A DNA stretch of 58,683 bases from the NCBI GenBank assembly GCA_031401675.1, contig JANNRR010000089.1:1-58683 (forward strand), given 5' to 3'. The DNA is from JANNRR01 sp031401675. GTDB taxonomy: Bacteria > Pseudomonadota > Alphaproteobacteria > Rhodobacterales > Rhodobacteraceae. Position numbers and translations under genes: made by a program. The notes under the pieces are model-generated. The model was not told where the DNA came from, did not search any database, and worked only from the letters and a program-made list of their open reading frames with translations. Below are positions 40,803-50,021 of the stretch, one piece after another. Every line of letters begins with the position of its first letter. The stretch's first letter is position 1.

Positions 40803-42374
40803 TCAGATCCGGGCCCGGTTTTCGGCGAGCAACAGCGCCTCGCGCGCCCGAAGCGACCGCCGCGCGGCGGGGCCGTAGCTGCCGACAGACTCCAGACCCG
40901 GGAACAACGCCAGCAACTCGGCCCGCGCCGCCTGCCCCATTCCGTCCAGGGTCGCACGGCCGGGATGAAAGCTCTCGGTCTCCAATCCCTCGGACCAGAC
41001 GATTTCGTGGCGATCAAACAGAATGTGGAAATACTCCACTTCTGCCTCGGACCGATCAACGCGCACGGTCACGTCATTCACCAGATGCAGGGCGGCCACC
41101 AGAACCTCGGACTGGCCGAACATCAACTCTGCCTGCGAATTTTGAAGGAATATCCGGTGCTGCGGCGAAACGCGCAGCCGGTCGTGCGGGCCAAAGGTTC
41201 CGGCCTCGATCACCACCGGGGCCATCCGGCCCGTCGCAGACACCCGGACGACACCGATCCATCGCACCGGCTGCGCCCCGTGATCGCGGGTGACCACCAG
41301 ATCACCCAAAGCCAGGGCTTCCACCGCCACCTGCCCACGCGGGGTCAAAAGACGGGTGCCCCGGGCGAAGCATGGTACCGTGTTCACCGTGACAAACGCC
41401 ACGTCGGTGTTTCCGGCACTATCCTTGACGGTGTAAGTAAAGGTGCTGGTCGTGATATCGCCGTCGGCCAGCAGCGTGATGGTGCCGTCGGCGTTCAGCG
41501 TGATCTTTTCGCCGGTTGACAGCGTGACTACCGACCCGGCCACGACATTCACGCCATTGATCTGGGTGATGGTCAAAGTGGCCCCGGTGGTGGACACGTC
41601 ATTGGCAATCAGGTCCACGGTCACCGAACCGTTCTGGCCGACATCAAATGCATCATCGCCGGCAACAAGCACGCATTGGATCGAGTCGCCGGCGATCAGC
41701 AGGTTGCTGTCGAAAAGGCGGTCGCCGGCGTCGGCGATGCCGATCTTGATCGTGTTGACCACCCCGACATTGACCGGAGCCTTGAGCGTCAGCGTGATGG
41801 TGAAGGCGTCCATCTCGGTGTTGAACTGATCCTGGGCGTTGTCGACGTACAGGTTCTGGTTCGAAGTGCCGTTGATATTGTTGATGGTGATGTCGCCGTT
41901 GCCGACGGTCAGTTGTGCCTGCACGCCGTTGACCCAGATGGCGCAGACGTCGTTGAACTGGGTGCCGACATACTCCAGATATTCCTCGGACGAAAAGCTG
42001 ATCTGCATCGTCAGCGTGTCGCCCAGCGGGATGAAATCCGCCTGAAACACTGCAGCATCGCGCGTCGGATTGCCGGAAATTTGCGTCAGCTGACTGTCAC
42101 CGGCCGTGTTGTTCTGGGTTGAGGTCTTGGTGCTGACATTCGACTGGCCGGACGAGTTGGTGAAATCGGTGGCCCTGCCGGTCGACAGGATCACCCCGGT
42201 ATCGGACGGCACCACGCCGGGCGAGGTTGCGTTGCCGCCGGTATAGATGCCCTTTGCCACCGCTGCCCCGGTGTAGGTGGCATTGACGACCTGAACGCCG
42301 CTGCCGAACATCGCCTGCGCCATCTGCGCGGCATTGACAGATGTGTTCACGTTCAACTCGGATGCTGTAACCAA
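40803..42374 (-). CDS. Choice-of-anchor L / Hint-domain exported protein (paralogue A)
   Basis: A 523-residue protein without a Sec signal. Residues about 1-240 form a choice-of-anchor L domain (GVILSTGRATDF, ISFSSEEYLEY, FNDVCAIWVNG, FNTEMDAFT). A cadherin-like/VCBS-type domain spans about 240-330 (VDLIANDVSTTGATLTITQING). The C-terminal Hint_2 domain starts at VPCFARGTRLLTPRG with the nucleophile C335, and has H397 and H406 (RVSPQHRIFL) and FDRHEIVWSEGLETESFHPG. Hint domains self-cleave at the Cys. Secretion, perhaps by type I, is inferred from relatives with RTX or VCBS domains. A Hint paralogue (43794-45371) has the same layout. Confidence 0.85.
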   Translation of the reverse strand: MVTASELNVNTSVNAAQMAQAMFGSGVQVVNATYTGAAVAKGIYTGGNATSPGVVPSDTGVILSTGRATDFTNSSGQSNVSTKTSTQNNTAGDSQLTQISGNPTRDAAVFQADFIPLGDTLTMQISFSSEEYLEYVGTQFNDVCAIWVNGVQAQLTVGNGDITINNINGTSNQNLYVDNAQDQFNTEMDAFTITLTLKAPVNVGVVNTIKIGIADAGDRLFDSNLLIAGDSIQCVLVAGDDAFDVGQNGSVTVDLIANDVSTTGATLTITQINGVNVVAGSVVTLSTGEKITLNADGTITLLADGDITTSTFTYTVKDSAGNTDVAFVTVNTVPCFARGTRLLTPRGQVAVEALALGDLVVTRDHGAQPVRWIGVVRVSATGRMAPVVIEAGTFGPHDRLRVSPQHRIFLQNSQAELMFGQSEVLVAALHLVNDVTVRVDRSEAEVEYFHILFDRHEIVWSEGLETESFHPGRATLDGMGQAARAELLALFPGLESVGSYGPAARRSLRAREALLLAENRARI

Positions 42375-42674
42375 TCGAATCTCCTGTGGCAGTCAGAGAC
42401 TGGCGGGGGGGTCGCCGGGAGGGGATGCCTTGGCGGAGCACAGTGTTTCGGCGAATGGGATTTCGTAGCAAAATTCCCGCCAATTGGCCAGCTAAGCGCG
42501 ACAATTCAGCCGTTTTCGGCCCGAAAACGCGCGTTTCGGGCAATCGTTCAGTAAGATTCCCGAACAATGCACCCGTTCGGCATGAACTGTGCCGGTAACA
42601 TGAACAGTGGCGGCTCCACGGTCATGTCACACAACCTGAAATGGAAGTGCTGATTCGCCATTCAACCCATAAGG
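42375..42674. other. 300-base gap between Hint genes with competing hairpins
   Basis: No gene is seen. Two overlapping, mutually exclusive hairpins can form: GTTTTCG-GCC-CGAAAAC (42512-42528) and CCCGAAA-N7-TTTCGGG (42520-42540). The gap is upstream of paralogue A on the minus strand and should contain its promoter; no clear -35/-10 pair was found. Confidence 0.5.
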
Positions 42675-43763
42675 TCATGCCGCGACCGGGTTGCGCCCCT
42701 GATCGCGCATGGCCAGCAGGGTGGTCGCCTCGTACGCCCGCAGTTCCGGCAAGGCCTGTCGCCCGTGCCTTGGGCACTGTGAAGTGGGCAGGCCGGTCAG
42801 GAGCATATCCGCATAAATAGAAGTTCCAGTGTTGCGCACACCCAGAAACAGGCTTTCCAACCCGCAGCCGTCGGCGTCCAGCACCGCATGTTCGTCCAGC
42901 AGAACAGAGTGATAACGGATCAAAGACCGGTTCCGATCCGGTGCCGCGGTTCGGCCATCAATCAGCCGCCGCGCTTCGACCAGCACTTCGTCTTCACCAA
43001 ACAGATACTCGACTTCGGCCCCGCCCAGAACTACGCGCTGCTGCAGCGAAACGATCAGATCGCATCGGCTGCCAAAGTACGGGGCTCGCAAACAGATCGG
43101 GGCGAAGCTGCCGCGGGCCGGCATTTCGGACCGGCCGACCCAGCGGACTGGCAGGGCACCATGTTCCCGGGTTACGACCAGATCGCCGGCCACCAGTGTA
43201 TCAAGGCGCTGTTGCCCCGAGGGTGTCCGGATCGGGGTGGAACCTGCAGCACCTGGCGCGTGGCCGATCGCTTCCTGTCCATGCGCCAGGCCCAGCCAGG
43301 CGAGCCCGGGATGAACGTGGGCCAAAATGCCGCCCTGCGCCAAAGCCTCGACGTCCTCGAACGGCAGGGGCAGCGGATTCTGACCCACGGTATCAGCCAA
43401 CAGACCCAATAGCGGAAACTCGGCAGTCAACCGGCTGGTCCGGCGCGGCGCGTCCCAGGAATAGGTGAGCCGCAGCAGACCGCCCTGATCGGGCCAGTTC
43501 ATCGACAGGCAAAGGCCGGCGGTACTTCGCCCCTGACGCTGGAGCAGGCAAAGGGTGCCGTCAGCTGCAAGTTCGACCCTGAACTGCCGCCGCCAATCCT
43601 GAACCAGATCGAAATCCAGAAGCACCGTACCGGCAGAATCGTCGGCGGTCAGCGCCACCTCCAGCACCAGCGAGCCACAGTCCAGCAGCGCACTGCGCCG
43701 GGCATGGTGCGTGGCGTGGCTGCCGAACGGCCCCGCCGCATCACATAGTGCGATCCATCGCAT
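42675..43763 (-). CDS. Degenerate Hint-like protein (missing catalytic residues)
   Basis: A 362-residue protein between two Hint paralogues. The first 120 residues look like a beta-sandwich (LLDCGSLVLEVALTADDSAG, FRVELAADGTLCLLQRQG), which could be lectin-like. The C-terminal half aligns with Hint_2: GSTPIRTPSG, LVAGDLVVTREHGALPVRWVG, AEVEYLFGEDEVLVEA. But the Cys nucleophile is replaced by Gly (about G171), and both conserved His are lost (R233 and Q242 in VSLQQRVV). Self-cleavage is therefore unlikely. The ATG at 43763 is preferred (AGGAG upstream); a GTG at 43790 is possible. It may be a partner or inhibitor of the active Hint proteins, or a decaying copy. Confidence 0.75.
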   Translation of the reverse strand: MRWIALCDAAGPFGSHATHHARRSALLDCGSLVLEVALTADDSAGTVLLDFDLVQDWRRQFRVELAADGTLCLLQRQGRSTAGLCLSMNWPDQGGLLRLTYSWDAPRRTSRLTAEFPLLGLLADTVGQNPLPLPFEDVEALAQGGILAHVHPGLAWLGLAHGQEAIGHAPGAAGSTPIRTPSGQQRLDTLVAGDLVVTREHGALPVRWVGRSEMPARGSFAPICLRAPYFGSRCDLIVSLQQRVVLGGAEVEYLFGEDEVLVEARRLIDGRTAAPDRNRSLIRYHSVLLDEHAVLDADGCGLESLFLGVRNTGTSIYADMLLTGLPTSQCPRHGRQALPELRAYEATTLLAMRDQGRNPVAA

Positions 43764-43793
43764 CCCGTCTGTCTCCTGCCGGGCGGACACCTG

Positions 43794-45371
43794 TCAGGCC
43801 GCCAGCCCCCCCGACAACAGCACCTGAGCTTCGTATTTGCGCAGCATTCGCCGGGCAGCAGGGGAATAGCCGCTGCCGGTTTCGGGATCGATTTCCGGGA
43901 ACAACGCACAGATCTCGGCCACGATTTCACTCTCAAAGCTTGACTTGGTTTGGGGGCCGGGCAGGAAGCTTTCAGTCGCCAGTCCTTCGGACCAGACCAC
44001 CTGATGCCGGTCAAACAGAATATGGACATATTCGACCATCCCGCCCACCATCGCGCGCACCGACCGGTCGTTTACCAGATCGCGCGCGGCAACCAGCACC
44101 TCGGCCTCGCCGAACAGCAGTTCCGCCAGCGAATCCCTGATCAACACCCGGTGCAGCGGCGAAACCAGCAGGGTGCGGTGCCAGCCAAAGGTGTTGGCCG
44201 CAATCCGGATCGGGGCATATGCCCCTTTGGCTTCGACCTGCCGCCGCCCGATCCAGCGCAGCGGCTGCGGGCCATCATCATGGGTCATCACCAGATCGCC
44301 GGGTTGCAACGTCTCGACCCGGACCTCGCCCCCGGGTGTCCGGATCAGGGTTCCTGCGACAAAGCAGGGGACCTGATTGAGAGTAACAAAGGCGGTATCG
44401 GTGTTGCCGAGCGTGTCCTTGATCGCATAGGTGAAGGTCACGGTTTCGGTCTGGGCGTCGCCCACAACCGTGAATGTCCCGTCGGCGTTCAGCTTGATCT
44501 GCTGACCGGTGCCCAGCGTGACGGTTTGCCCGGCCACGACAGCGATGCCGTTGATATGGGTAACGGTCAGCGTGCTGCCGGTTGCCGAGACATCGTTGCC
44601 CAGAACATTCAGTGTCTTGGTACCGTTGATGGCGAGATTTGTGCTGTCGTCGCTCGCCACCAAAACGGTCTGCACCGAGTCGGCTGCGATCAGCAGGTTG
44701 CTGTCGTACTTGGCGTCCGATGCGTCCGCGATGCCGATGCGGATCGAATTCACCACACCGGGATTGACCACCATTTTCAAGGTCAGCGTGACGGTAAAAC
44801 CGTCCATCTCGGTGTTGAACTGATCTGCGGTATTGCTGTTGTAAAGGTTGACGTTGTTGGCCGGGTTGAGGTTGTTGACCGTGGTCTGACCGGACCCGAC
44901 TGCCAGACTGACCGGTGCGCCGTTGATCCAGACCCCGACCGCGTCGTTGTAGATCGAGCCGGTAAACTCGGGGTATTCCTCGGACGAAAAAGTGAACTGC
45001 ATGGTCAGAACACTGCCCGTCGGAATGAAGTCGATGTCCATGTACGACGCGTCATACGTGCTGGTACCGACCAACGCGTTGAACTGCGCGACGTTGTTCG
45101 GCCCGGTCGTGTCCGTCGTGGTGTTGGCGGCACGGTTCGGGTCGCCGCTGGACTGGGTGAAGGAGTTGGCGTTGCCGGTTGACAGGATGACGCCGGTATC
45201 ACTCGGTGTGGCAAACGGCGACAGGGCATCGCCATTGGAATAGATTGCTGATGAATTGTTGGCGCCGGTATAGGATGCGCCGGTTACGGTGGCCCCATTG
45301 CCAAAGATGGTATTGGCCATTTGCAACGCGGTTGCGTTGATATTGTATCCGAGTTCTGCACCAGTTGCCAC
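43794..45371 (-). CDS. Choice-of-anchor L / Hint-domain exported protein (paralogue B)
   Basis: A 525-residue protein with the same architecture as the gene at 40803. It has a choice-of-anchor L domain (about 1-240; GVILSTGNANSF, FTFSSEEYPEF, YNDAVGVWING, FNTEMDGFT), a cadherin-like domain (about 240-330; LNVLGNDVSATGSTLTVTHING) and a Hint_2 domain from VPCFVAGTLIRTPGG with C336, H398 and H407 (LLVSPLHRVLI). The two copies are similar along their whole length, so they derive from a tandem duplication with the degenerate Hint gene in between. No Sec signal is seen. The function is unknown; cell-surface or matrix display after Hint cleavage is a reasonable inference. Confidence 0.86.
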   Translation of the reverse strand: MATGAELGYNINATALQMANTIFGNGATVTGASYTGANNSSAIYSNGDALSPFATPSDTGVILSTGNANSFTQSSGDPNRAANTTTDTTGPNNVAQFNALVGTSTYDASYMDIDFIPTGSVLTMQFTFSSEEYPEFTGSIYNDAVGVWINGAPVSLAVGSGQTTVNNLNPANNVNLYNSNTADQFNTEMDGFTVTLTLKMVVNPGVVNSIRIGIADASDAKYDSNLLIAADSVQTVLVASDDSTNLAINGTKTLNVLGNDVSATGSTLTVTHINGIAVVAGQTVTLGTGQQIKLNADGTFTVVGDAQTETVTFTYAIKDTLGNTDTAFVTLNQVPCFVAGTLIRTPGGEVRVETLQPGDLVMTHDDGPQPLRWIGRRQVEAKGAYAPIRIAANTFGWHRTLLVSPLHRVLIRDSLAELLFGEAEVLVAARDLVNDRSVRAMVGGMVEYVHILFDRHQVVWSEGLATESFLPGPQTKSSFESEIVAEICALFPEIDPETGSGYSPAARRMLRKYEAQVLLSGGLAA

Positions 45372-45682
45372 GCCTGCCTCTATTGCTAGAGGTCAGCGCA
45401 AACGCGAGCATCGGGAATTGCCCCGATCTGTGTCAGCTTCCTGCTCGGTCGGGCCTGTTGCGGCCCATCGTCTGCCCTGCCTCGGGTCGTATTTTGCCCA
45501 AGGATAGGTCACGGCCTTGCCGTTTCCCACTCTTATCCGTGACAAAGTCATGTGCTCGCCCAAAAGGTGTCTGGTCTGCCACAGGTGCAGACCGGACGCT
45601 GGTGGTGCAATTGGATCGGCGGGGACTGTAGCCCAATCAGCAGGTAAGAGATGGCAATTCTGGAAAGCAAGGGAAATTCGGG
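45372..45682. other. Divergent gap of 311 bases upstream of Hint paralogue B
   Basis: No gene recognised. A near-perfect hairpin with eleven-base arms (GTCTGGTCTGC/GCAGACCGGAC, one mismatch) lies at about 45570-45596. Promoters for both the Hint gene (minus) and the membrane protein (plus) are expected here, but none stands out clearly. Confidence 0.4.
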
Positions 45683-46075
45683 ATGGAGTTCGTGGCACGC
45701 TGGACCAAGCCGATTCTGCTAATTTCAGGGGTGCTGACTTTCAGCATGATTTTTGCCGTCGTCGCACCGCAGGCGATGATGGCCAGCCTGTTCGGTCAAG
45801 GCTTTGACGAACCGCTGGCCGAAATCGTGGTGCGCAACTGGGGTGGCTTGATCGCCGCCGGGGGTCTGATGCTGATCTGGGCAGCGTTTCGCCCGCCCGT
45901 CCGGTCAATGGTTCTGATTGTCGTCGGTGGCACCAAAGTGATGTTCATTGCCTTGGTGCTGAGCTACGGGCGCGCCTATCTGGGGCATCAGATCGGCCCG
46001 GTCATCGCGATGGACGCAGTCTGGGTCATCCTGTTTGCCCTCTGTCTGGCATCAATACCGAGGGCCGGAAGCTGA
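45683..46075 (+). CDS. Four-helix inner-membrane protein of unknown function
   Basis: A 130-residue protein with four clear hydrophobic segments at about 10-28, 52-70, 75-95 and 103-125. Between the first two is a short polar loop (FGQGFDEPLAEIVVRNWG). No catalytic motif is evident. It resembles the widespread small four-helix DUF families of bacteria (for example DUF4345-like), but this is only a pattern match. It lies 59 bases before dapE on the same strand and might be cotranscribed, with no functional link known. Confidence 0.6.
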   Translation: MEFVARWTKPILLISGVLTFSMIFAVVAPQAMMASLFGQGFDEPLAEIVVRNWGGLIAAGGLMLIWAAFRPPVRSMVLIVVGGTKVMFIALVLSYGRAYLGHQIGPVIAMDAVWVILFALCLASIPRAGS

Positions 46076-46133
46076 CCGGTTGAAGTTGCCAATGGTGCAG
46101 GCTACCCAATGCCGAAGCCATGAGAGAGTGCCG

Positions 46134-47279
46134 ATGATCCCCGTCGACCCCGTTGCCCTGACCACCGATCTGATCCGCTGCCCGTCAGTCACGCCTTTCG
46201 AGGCCGGGGCGCTGACCCTGTTGACTGCGGTATTGCAGCGCGGAGGATTTGTCTGCACCCGCGTGGACCGGGGCGGGGTGGCCAATCTTTTTGCCCGCTG
46301 GGGAACCCGCGGGGCCAACAAGTCTTTCGGCTTCAATGGCCATACCGATGTGGTGCCGGTCGGCGACGCGGCAGCCTGGTCAGTAGACCCGTTCGGTGCC
46401 GAGATCCGGGATGGCATGCTTTATGGGCGGGGTGCCACCGACATGAAATCCGGCGTTGCGGCCTTTGTGGCGGCGGCAGTGGATTTCGTGACCACGACGC
46501 CGCCGGATGGGGCAGTGGTCCTGACCATCACCGGTGACGAGGAGGGTGATGCGGTGGACGGCACGGTGGCGCTGCTGGACTGGATGGCGGCAACGGGCGA
46601 ACGGATGGATGTGTGTGTGGTTGGCGAGCCGACTTGCCCGGATGTGCTGGGTGACATGATCAAGATCGGGCGACGCGGCTCGCTGACGTCGTATTTTACT
46701 GCGCGCGGGGTGCAGGGTCATTCGGCCTATCCGCAGCGGGCCAGGAACCCGCTGACAGCGCTGGTGCGGCTGCTGGACCGGCTGGCGGAGCACGAGTTGG
46801 ACAAAGGGACAGCGCATTTCGACGCTTCGACGCTGGCGATCGTGACAATCGATACCGGCAATGCGGCGACAAACGTGATCCCGGCAGGCGCGCGGGCAAC
46901 CCTGAACATAAGGTTCAACGACGCGCATTCCGGGGCAAGCCTTACAGCTTGGCTGCAGGCCGAAGCCGACCGGGTGGCAGAAGAAACCGGGGTACAGATG
47001 GCCGTTCGGGTAACGGTTTCGGGCGAAAGCTTCGTGACCCCGCCGGGGGAATTGTCGGCGCTGGTGGCCCGCGCTGTGGAGGCCGAGACGGGGGTGGTGC
47101 CGGTGATGTCCACTACCGGAGGCACCTCGGATGCGCGGTTCGTCAAGGATCATTGCCCGGTGGTCGAGTTCGGGCTGGTGGGACGCACCATGCACGCGGT
47201 GGATGAACGGGTGGCGGTGGCGGATATCCACGCGCTGAAGGCCATCTATGGCCGGATGCTGCGGGACTATTTCGCCTGA
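46134..47279 (+). CDS. dapE: Succinyl-diaminopimelate desuccinylase
   Basis: DapE removes succinate from N-succinyl-LL-diaminopimelate in lysine and cell-wall precursor synthesis. The ATG at 46134 gives 381 residues, the family length. M20 peptidase landmarks: GHTDVVPVGD (metal ligand His, catalytic Asp), GRGATDMKSG (bridging Asp), TGDEEGDAVDGT (catalytic and metal-binding Glu), GVQGHSAYP in the dimerisation domain, and the late STTGGTSDARF and FGLVGRTMHAVDE with the final metal His. It is probably a dinuclear zinc enzyme. No other dap genes are in the window. The frame is open upstream of 46134 but without family similarity. Confidence 0.96.
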   Translation: MIPVDPVALTTDLIRCPSVTPFEAGALTLLTAVLQRGGFVCTRVDRGGVANLFARWGTRGANKSFGFNGHTDVVPVGDAAAWSVDPFGAEIRDGMLYGRGATDMKSGVAAFVAAAVDFVTTTPPDGAVVLTITGDEEGDAVDGTVALLDWMAATGERMDVCVVGEPTCPDVLGDMIKIGRRGSLTSYFTARGVQGHSAYPQRARNPLTALVRLLDRLAEHELDKGTAHFDASTLAIVTIDTGNAATNVIPAGARATLNIRFNDAHSGASLTAWLQAEADRVAEETGVQMAVRVTVSGESFVTPPGELSALVARAVEAETGVVPVMSTTGGTSDARFVKDHCPVVEFGLVGRTMHAVDERVAVADIHALKAIYGRMLRDYFA

Positions 47280-47328
47280 GATTGCCGTTCCGGGCCGTCA
47301 TCCCCATCTGTCGGGCAGGAGGAGCGCA

Positions 47329-47673
47329 ATGACCGGATCGGCTTTTGACAGACTGCACACCGAACTTCTGACCTGGCCCGGGATCACCACCCGGCCCGGG
47401 CGGTTCGGGGCAACGGCGTTTCACTATGGCCACCGCGAGGTCGGGCACCTGCATGGGTCGAGCCATGCCGATCTGCCGTTTCCGACCCGGATCAGGAACG
47501 ACCTGATCGGGCAGGGCGGGGCCGAGCCGCATCATTTCCTGCCGGACACCGGCTGGGTCACCGTGCCGATCCGCGACAGCGACGGCGAGGCGCTGGCACT
47601 GGCGGCGTTTCGGCTGAACTATGATCTGATCGTGCAGAAGAAACAGTTTGCGGTTCCCGGCGCGCCGGGCTGA
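47329..47673 (+). CDS. DUF5519 / luciferase-like domain protein
   Basis: A small protein of 114 residues. Segments FHYGHREVGHLHGSSHADLPFP and AEPHHFLPDTGWVTVPI resemble the DUF5519 family (a domain named after its similarity to part of a luciferase). There is no signal peptide or membrane segment. AGGAGG seven bases before the ATG decides the start. It lies 49 bases after dapE and 45 bases before rnr on the same strand, so all three could share a transcript. Light emission should not be inferred; the family function is unknown. Confidence 0.72.
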   Translation: MTGSAFDRLHTELLTWPGITTRPGRFGATAFHYGHREVGHLHGSSHADLPFPTRIRNDLIGQGGAEPHHFLPDTGWVTVPIRDSDGEALALAAFRLNYDLIVQKKQFAVPGAPG

Positions 47674-47718
47674 CCATTTGGCGATGACGGCGCCGCCGGC
47701 AAATGCTAGGGCAGCGCC

Positions 47719-49974
47719 ATGACAAACATTCCTTCAAAAGAGCAGATCCTGGAATGGATCGCCCGGCATCCGCACCTGACGGCCAAGCGCGATATCGCCA
47801 AGGCGTTCGGGATCAAGGGCGACGCCCGGATCGATCTGAAGCGCGTGCTGCGCGAGCTGGAGGCCGAGGGCAATCTGGAAAAGAAAGGCAAGGTCTACCG
47901 CGATGGCGGCAGCCTGCCACCGATGTCGGTGCTGCAGGTACTGGCCCCAGACCGCAACGGCGATCTGTTCGCCAGGCCGCTGGAATGGGCTGGTGACGGT
48001 GCCGAGCCGCGGGTGCTGCTCATCCCGCGCAAGGCTGATGCGCCAGTGGCCGAGGGCGACCGGATTCTGGCGCGGGTTGCGCCGGTGCAGGCGGAAGATC
48101 ACCACTACGAGGCGCGGCTGATCCGCAAGATCGGGGTGGTGGCTCGCACCGTGCTGGGCGTGTTTCGCAAGGAAGCCGAGGGCGGCCGGATTGTTCCGAT
48201 CGACAAAGGTGCCGACAAGGAATGGCGGGTGGCGGGCGATGCCACGCACGGGGCAAGGGATGGCGAGTTGGTGGAGGCCGAGCAGGTCGGATCGAAGCAC
48301 CGGCTGGGCCTGCCGCTGGCGCGGATTGTCGCGGTCATCGGTGATCCTTCGGCCCCCAAGGCGGTCAGCCTGATCGCAATCCGCCAGCATGGTATCCCGG
48401 ATACATTCCCCGATGATGCCTTGGCCGAGGCAGAGCGAGCCGGGCCCCTGCCGCTTGGAAACCGCGAAGACCTGCGCGGGTTGGCATTGGTGACGATCGA
48501 CCCGTCCGACGCGCGGGATCATGACGACGCGGTCTATGCCCACGCCGACGACGATCCGTCCAACAAGGGCGGCTTTGTCGTCTGGGTCGCGATTGCCGAT
48601 GTGGCGGCCTATGTGACGCCGGGATCGGCCTTGGACCGTGAAGCACGGCACCGGGGCAATTCCACATATTTCCCCGACCGGGTGGTGCCGATGCTGCCAG
48701 AGGTGCTTTCGGGTGATCTTTGCTCGCTGCACGAAGGGGTGGACCGGCCCTGCGTTGCCGTGCGGATGGCTTTCAACGCGGCCGGCACCAAGATGGGGCA
48801 GCGCTTTGCGCGTGGCATGATGAACAGCCGCGCCAGCTTTACCTATGAGGAAGTGCAGGCGGCGCAGGATGGCAACCCGAGTGCGCGGGCTGCCGGACTG
48901 ATGGAGGGCGTGATAGCACCCCTGTATGCCGCCTATGAGGCGACGAAGGCGGCGCGGGATCTGCGACAACCGCTGGATCTGGAATTGCCCGAGCGACGCA
49001 TTGTTCTGGATCACGAAGGCCGGGTGACGTCGGTGAACTTTCGCGAGCGGTTCGATGCGCACAAGCTGATCGAGGAGTTCATGATTCAGGCCAACGTTGC
49101 TGCGGCCGAGGAGTTGAACCGGCTGAAGCAGCCGCTGCTGTTCCGGGTGCATGAGGAGCCGAGCCCGGAGAAGCTGGACGCGCTGCGCGAGATTGCGCAG
49201 GCCTCGGGCTTCACGCTGGCCAAGGGACAGGTGCTAATGACGCGGCATCTGAACCAGCTTCTGGCGCAGGCGGCGGGGACGGATTTTGACGAGTTGATGA
49301 ACATCTCGACCCTGCGGTCGATGACGCAGGCCTATTACTCGCCCGAGAACTACGGGCATTTCGGGTTGGCGTTGAAGAATTACGGGCACTTCACCTCGCC
49401 GATCCGGCGCTATTCCGATCTGATCGTGCACCGGGCCTTGATTGCCGGGCATCGTTGGGGGCCCGACGGGCTGACAGAGGCCGATGCGGCCGGGCTGGCG
49501 GAAACGGGGCAGCATATTTCCGATACCGAGCGGCGGTCGATGGTGGCGGAGCGGGATACCACGGACCGGTATCTGGCGGCCTATCTGTCGGAGCGGGTTG
49601 GCAGCGAGATTGGCGGGCGGATATCGGGGGTGGCGCGGTTCGGGCTGTTCGTGAAGCTGGACGGGACCGGGGCCGACGGGTTGATCCCGATCCGGTCACT
49701 GGGACGGGAGTTTTTCGTGCATGACGCGGCGGCCCAGACCTTGATGGGGTCGGATACCGGGATGATCCTTGGTCTTGGCATGCGGGTTCTGGTGCGGCTG
49801 GTGGAGGCGGTGCCGCTGACGGGGGGGCTGATGCTGGAGCTGCTGGAGGTCGAGGGCAAGGGCATGCCGGGCGGGCCTTCGCTGGCAAGGGAGCGGGGCG
49901 GACCGCGACGGAGGGGGGCTGCACGGGCGCGTGCCGAGGGGGTGGCGCGCAAGGTGAAGCGGTCGCGGCGCTAG
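47719..49974 (+). CDS. rnr: Ribonuclease R
   Basis: RNase R is a processive 3'-5' exoribonuclease that degrades structured RNA. The 751-residue protein has an N-terminal helix-turn-helix-like domain (about 1-65, KEQILEWIARHPHLTAKRDIAKAFG), cold-shock domains, and the catalytic RNB domain with TIDPSDARDHDDAVYAHADD supplying the metal-binding Asp residues. Next come YFTSPIRRYSDLIVHR and a C-terminal S1 domain (ERVGSEIGGRISGVARFGLFVKL), then a Lys/Arg-rich tail. Family length is normal. An IS630-type element lies 34 bases after its stop without touching the gene. Confidence 0.97.
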   Translation: MTNIPSKEQILEWIARHPHLTAKRDIAKAFGIKGDARIDLKRVLRELEAEGNLEKKGKVYRDGGSLPPMSVLQVLAPDRNGDLFARPLEWAGDGAEPRVLLIPRKADAPVAEGDRILARVAPVQAEDHHYEARLIRKIGVVARTVLGVFRKEAEGGRIVPIDKGADKEWRVAGDATHGARDGELVEAEQVGSKHRLGLPLARIVAVIGDPSAPKAVSLIAIRQHGIPDTFPDDALAEAERAGPLPLGNREDLRGLALVTIDPSDARDHDDAVYAHADDDPSNKGGFVVWVAIADVAAYVTPGSALDREARHRGNSTYFPDRVVPMLPEVLSGDLCSLHEGVDRPCVAVRMAFNAAGTKMGQRFARGMMNSRASFTYEEVQAAQDGNPSARAAGLMEGVIAPLYAAYEATKAARDLRQPLDLELPERRIVLDHEGRVTSVNFRERFDAHKLIEEFMIQANVAAAEELNRLKQPLLFRVHEEPSPEKLDALREIAQASGFTLAKGQVLMTRHLNQLLAQAAGTDFDELMNISTLRSMTQAYYSPENYGHFGLALKNYGHFTSPIRRYSDLIVHRALIAGHRWGPDGLTEADAAGLAETGQHISDTERRSMVAERDTTDRYLAAYLSERVGSEIGGRISGVARFGLFVKLDGTGADGLIPIRSLGREFFVHDAAAQTLMGSDTGMILGLGMRVLVRLVEAVPLTGGLMLELLEVEGKGMPGGPSLARERGGPRRRGAARARAEGVARKVKRSRR

Positions 49975-50006
49975 GCGTCCCGGCGCGAGATATTTTTATT
50001 GTATTT

Positions 50007-50008
50007 TA
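50007..50008. repeat. Left TA target-site duplication
   Basis: TA immediately before the left inverted end; its partner is at 51061-51062. Confidence 0.8.
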
Positions 50009-50021
50009 GAGCGTGTCGCGT

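Noticed and set aside
47329..47673. Bioluminescence gene
   Set aside because: The luciferase-like label belongs to a small domain of unknown function (DUF5519); no lux genes accompany it.
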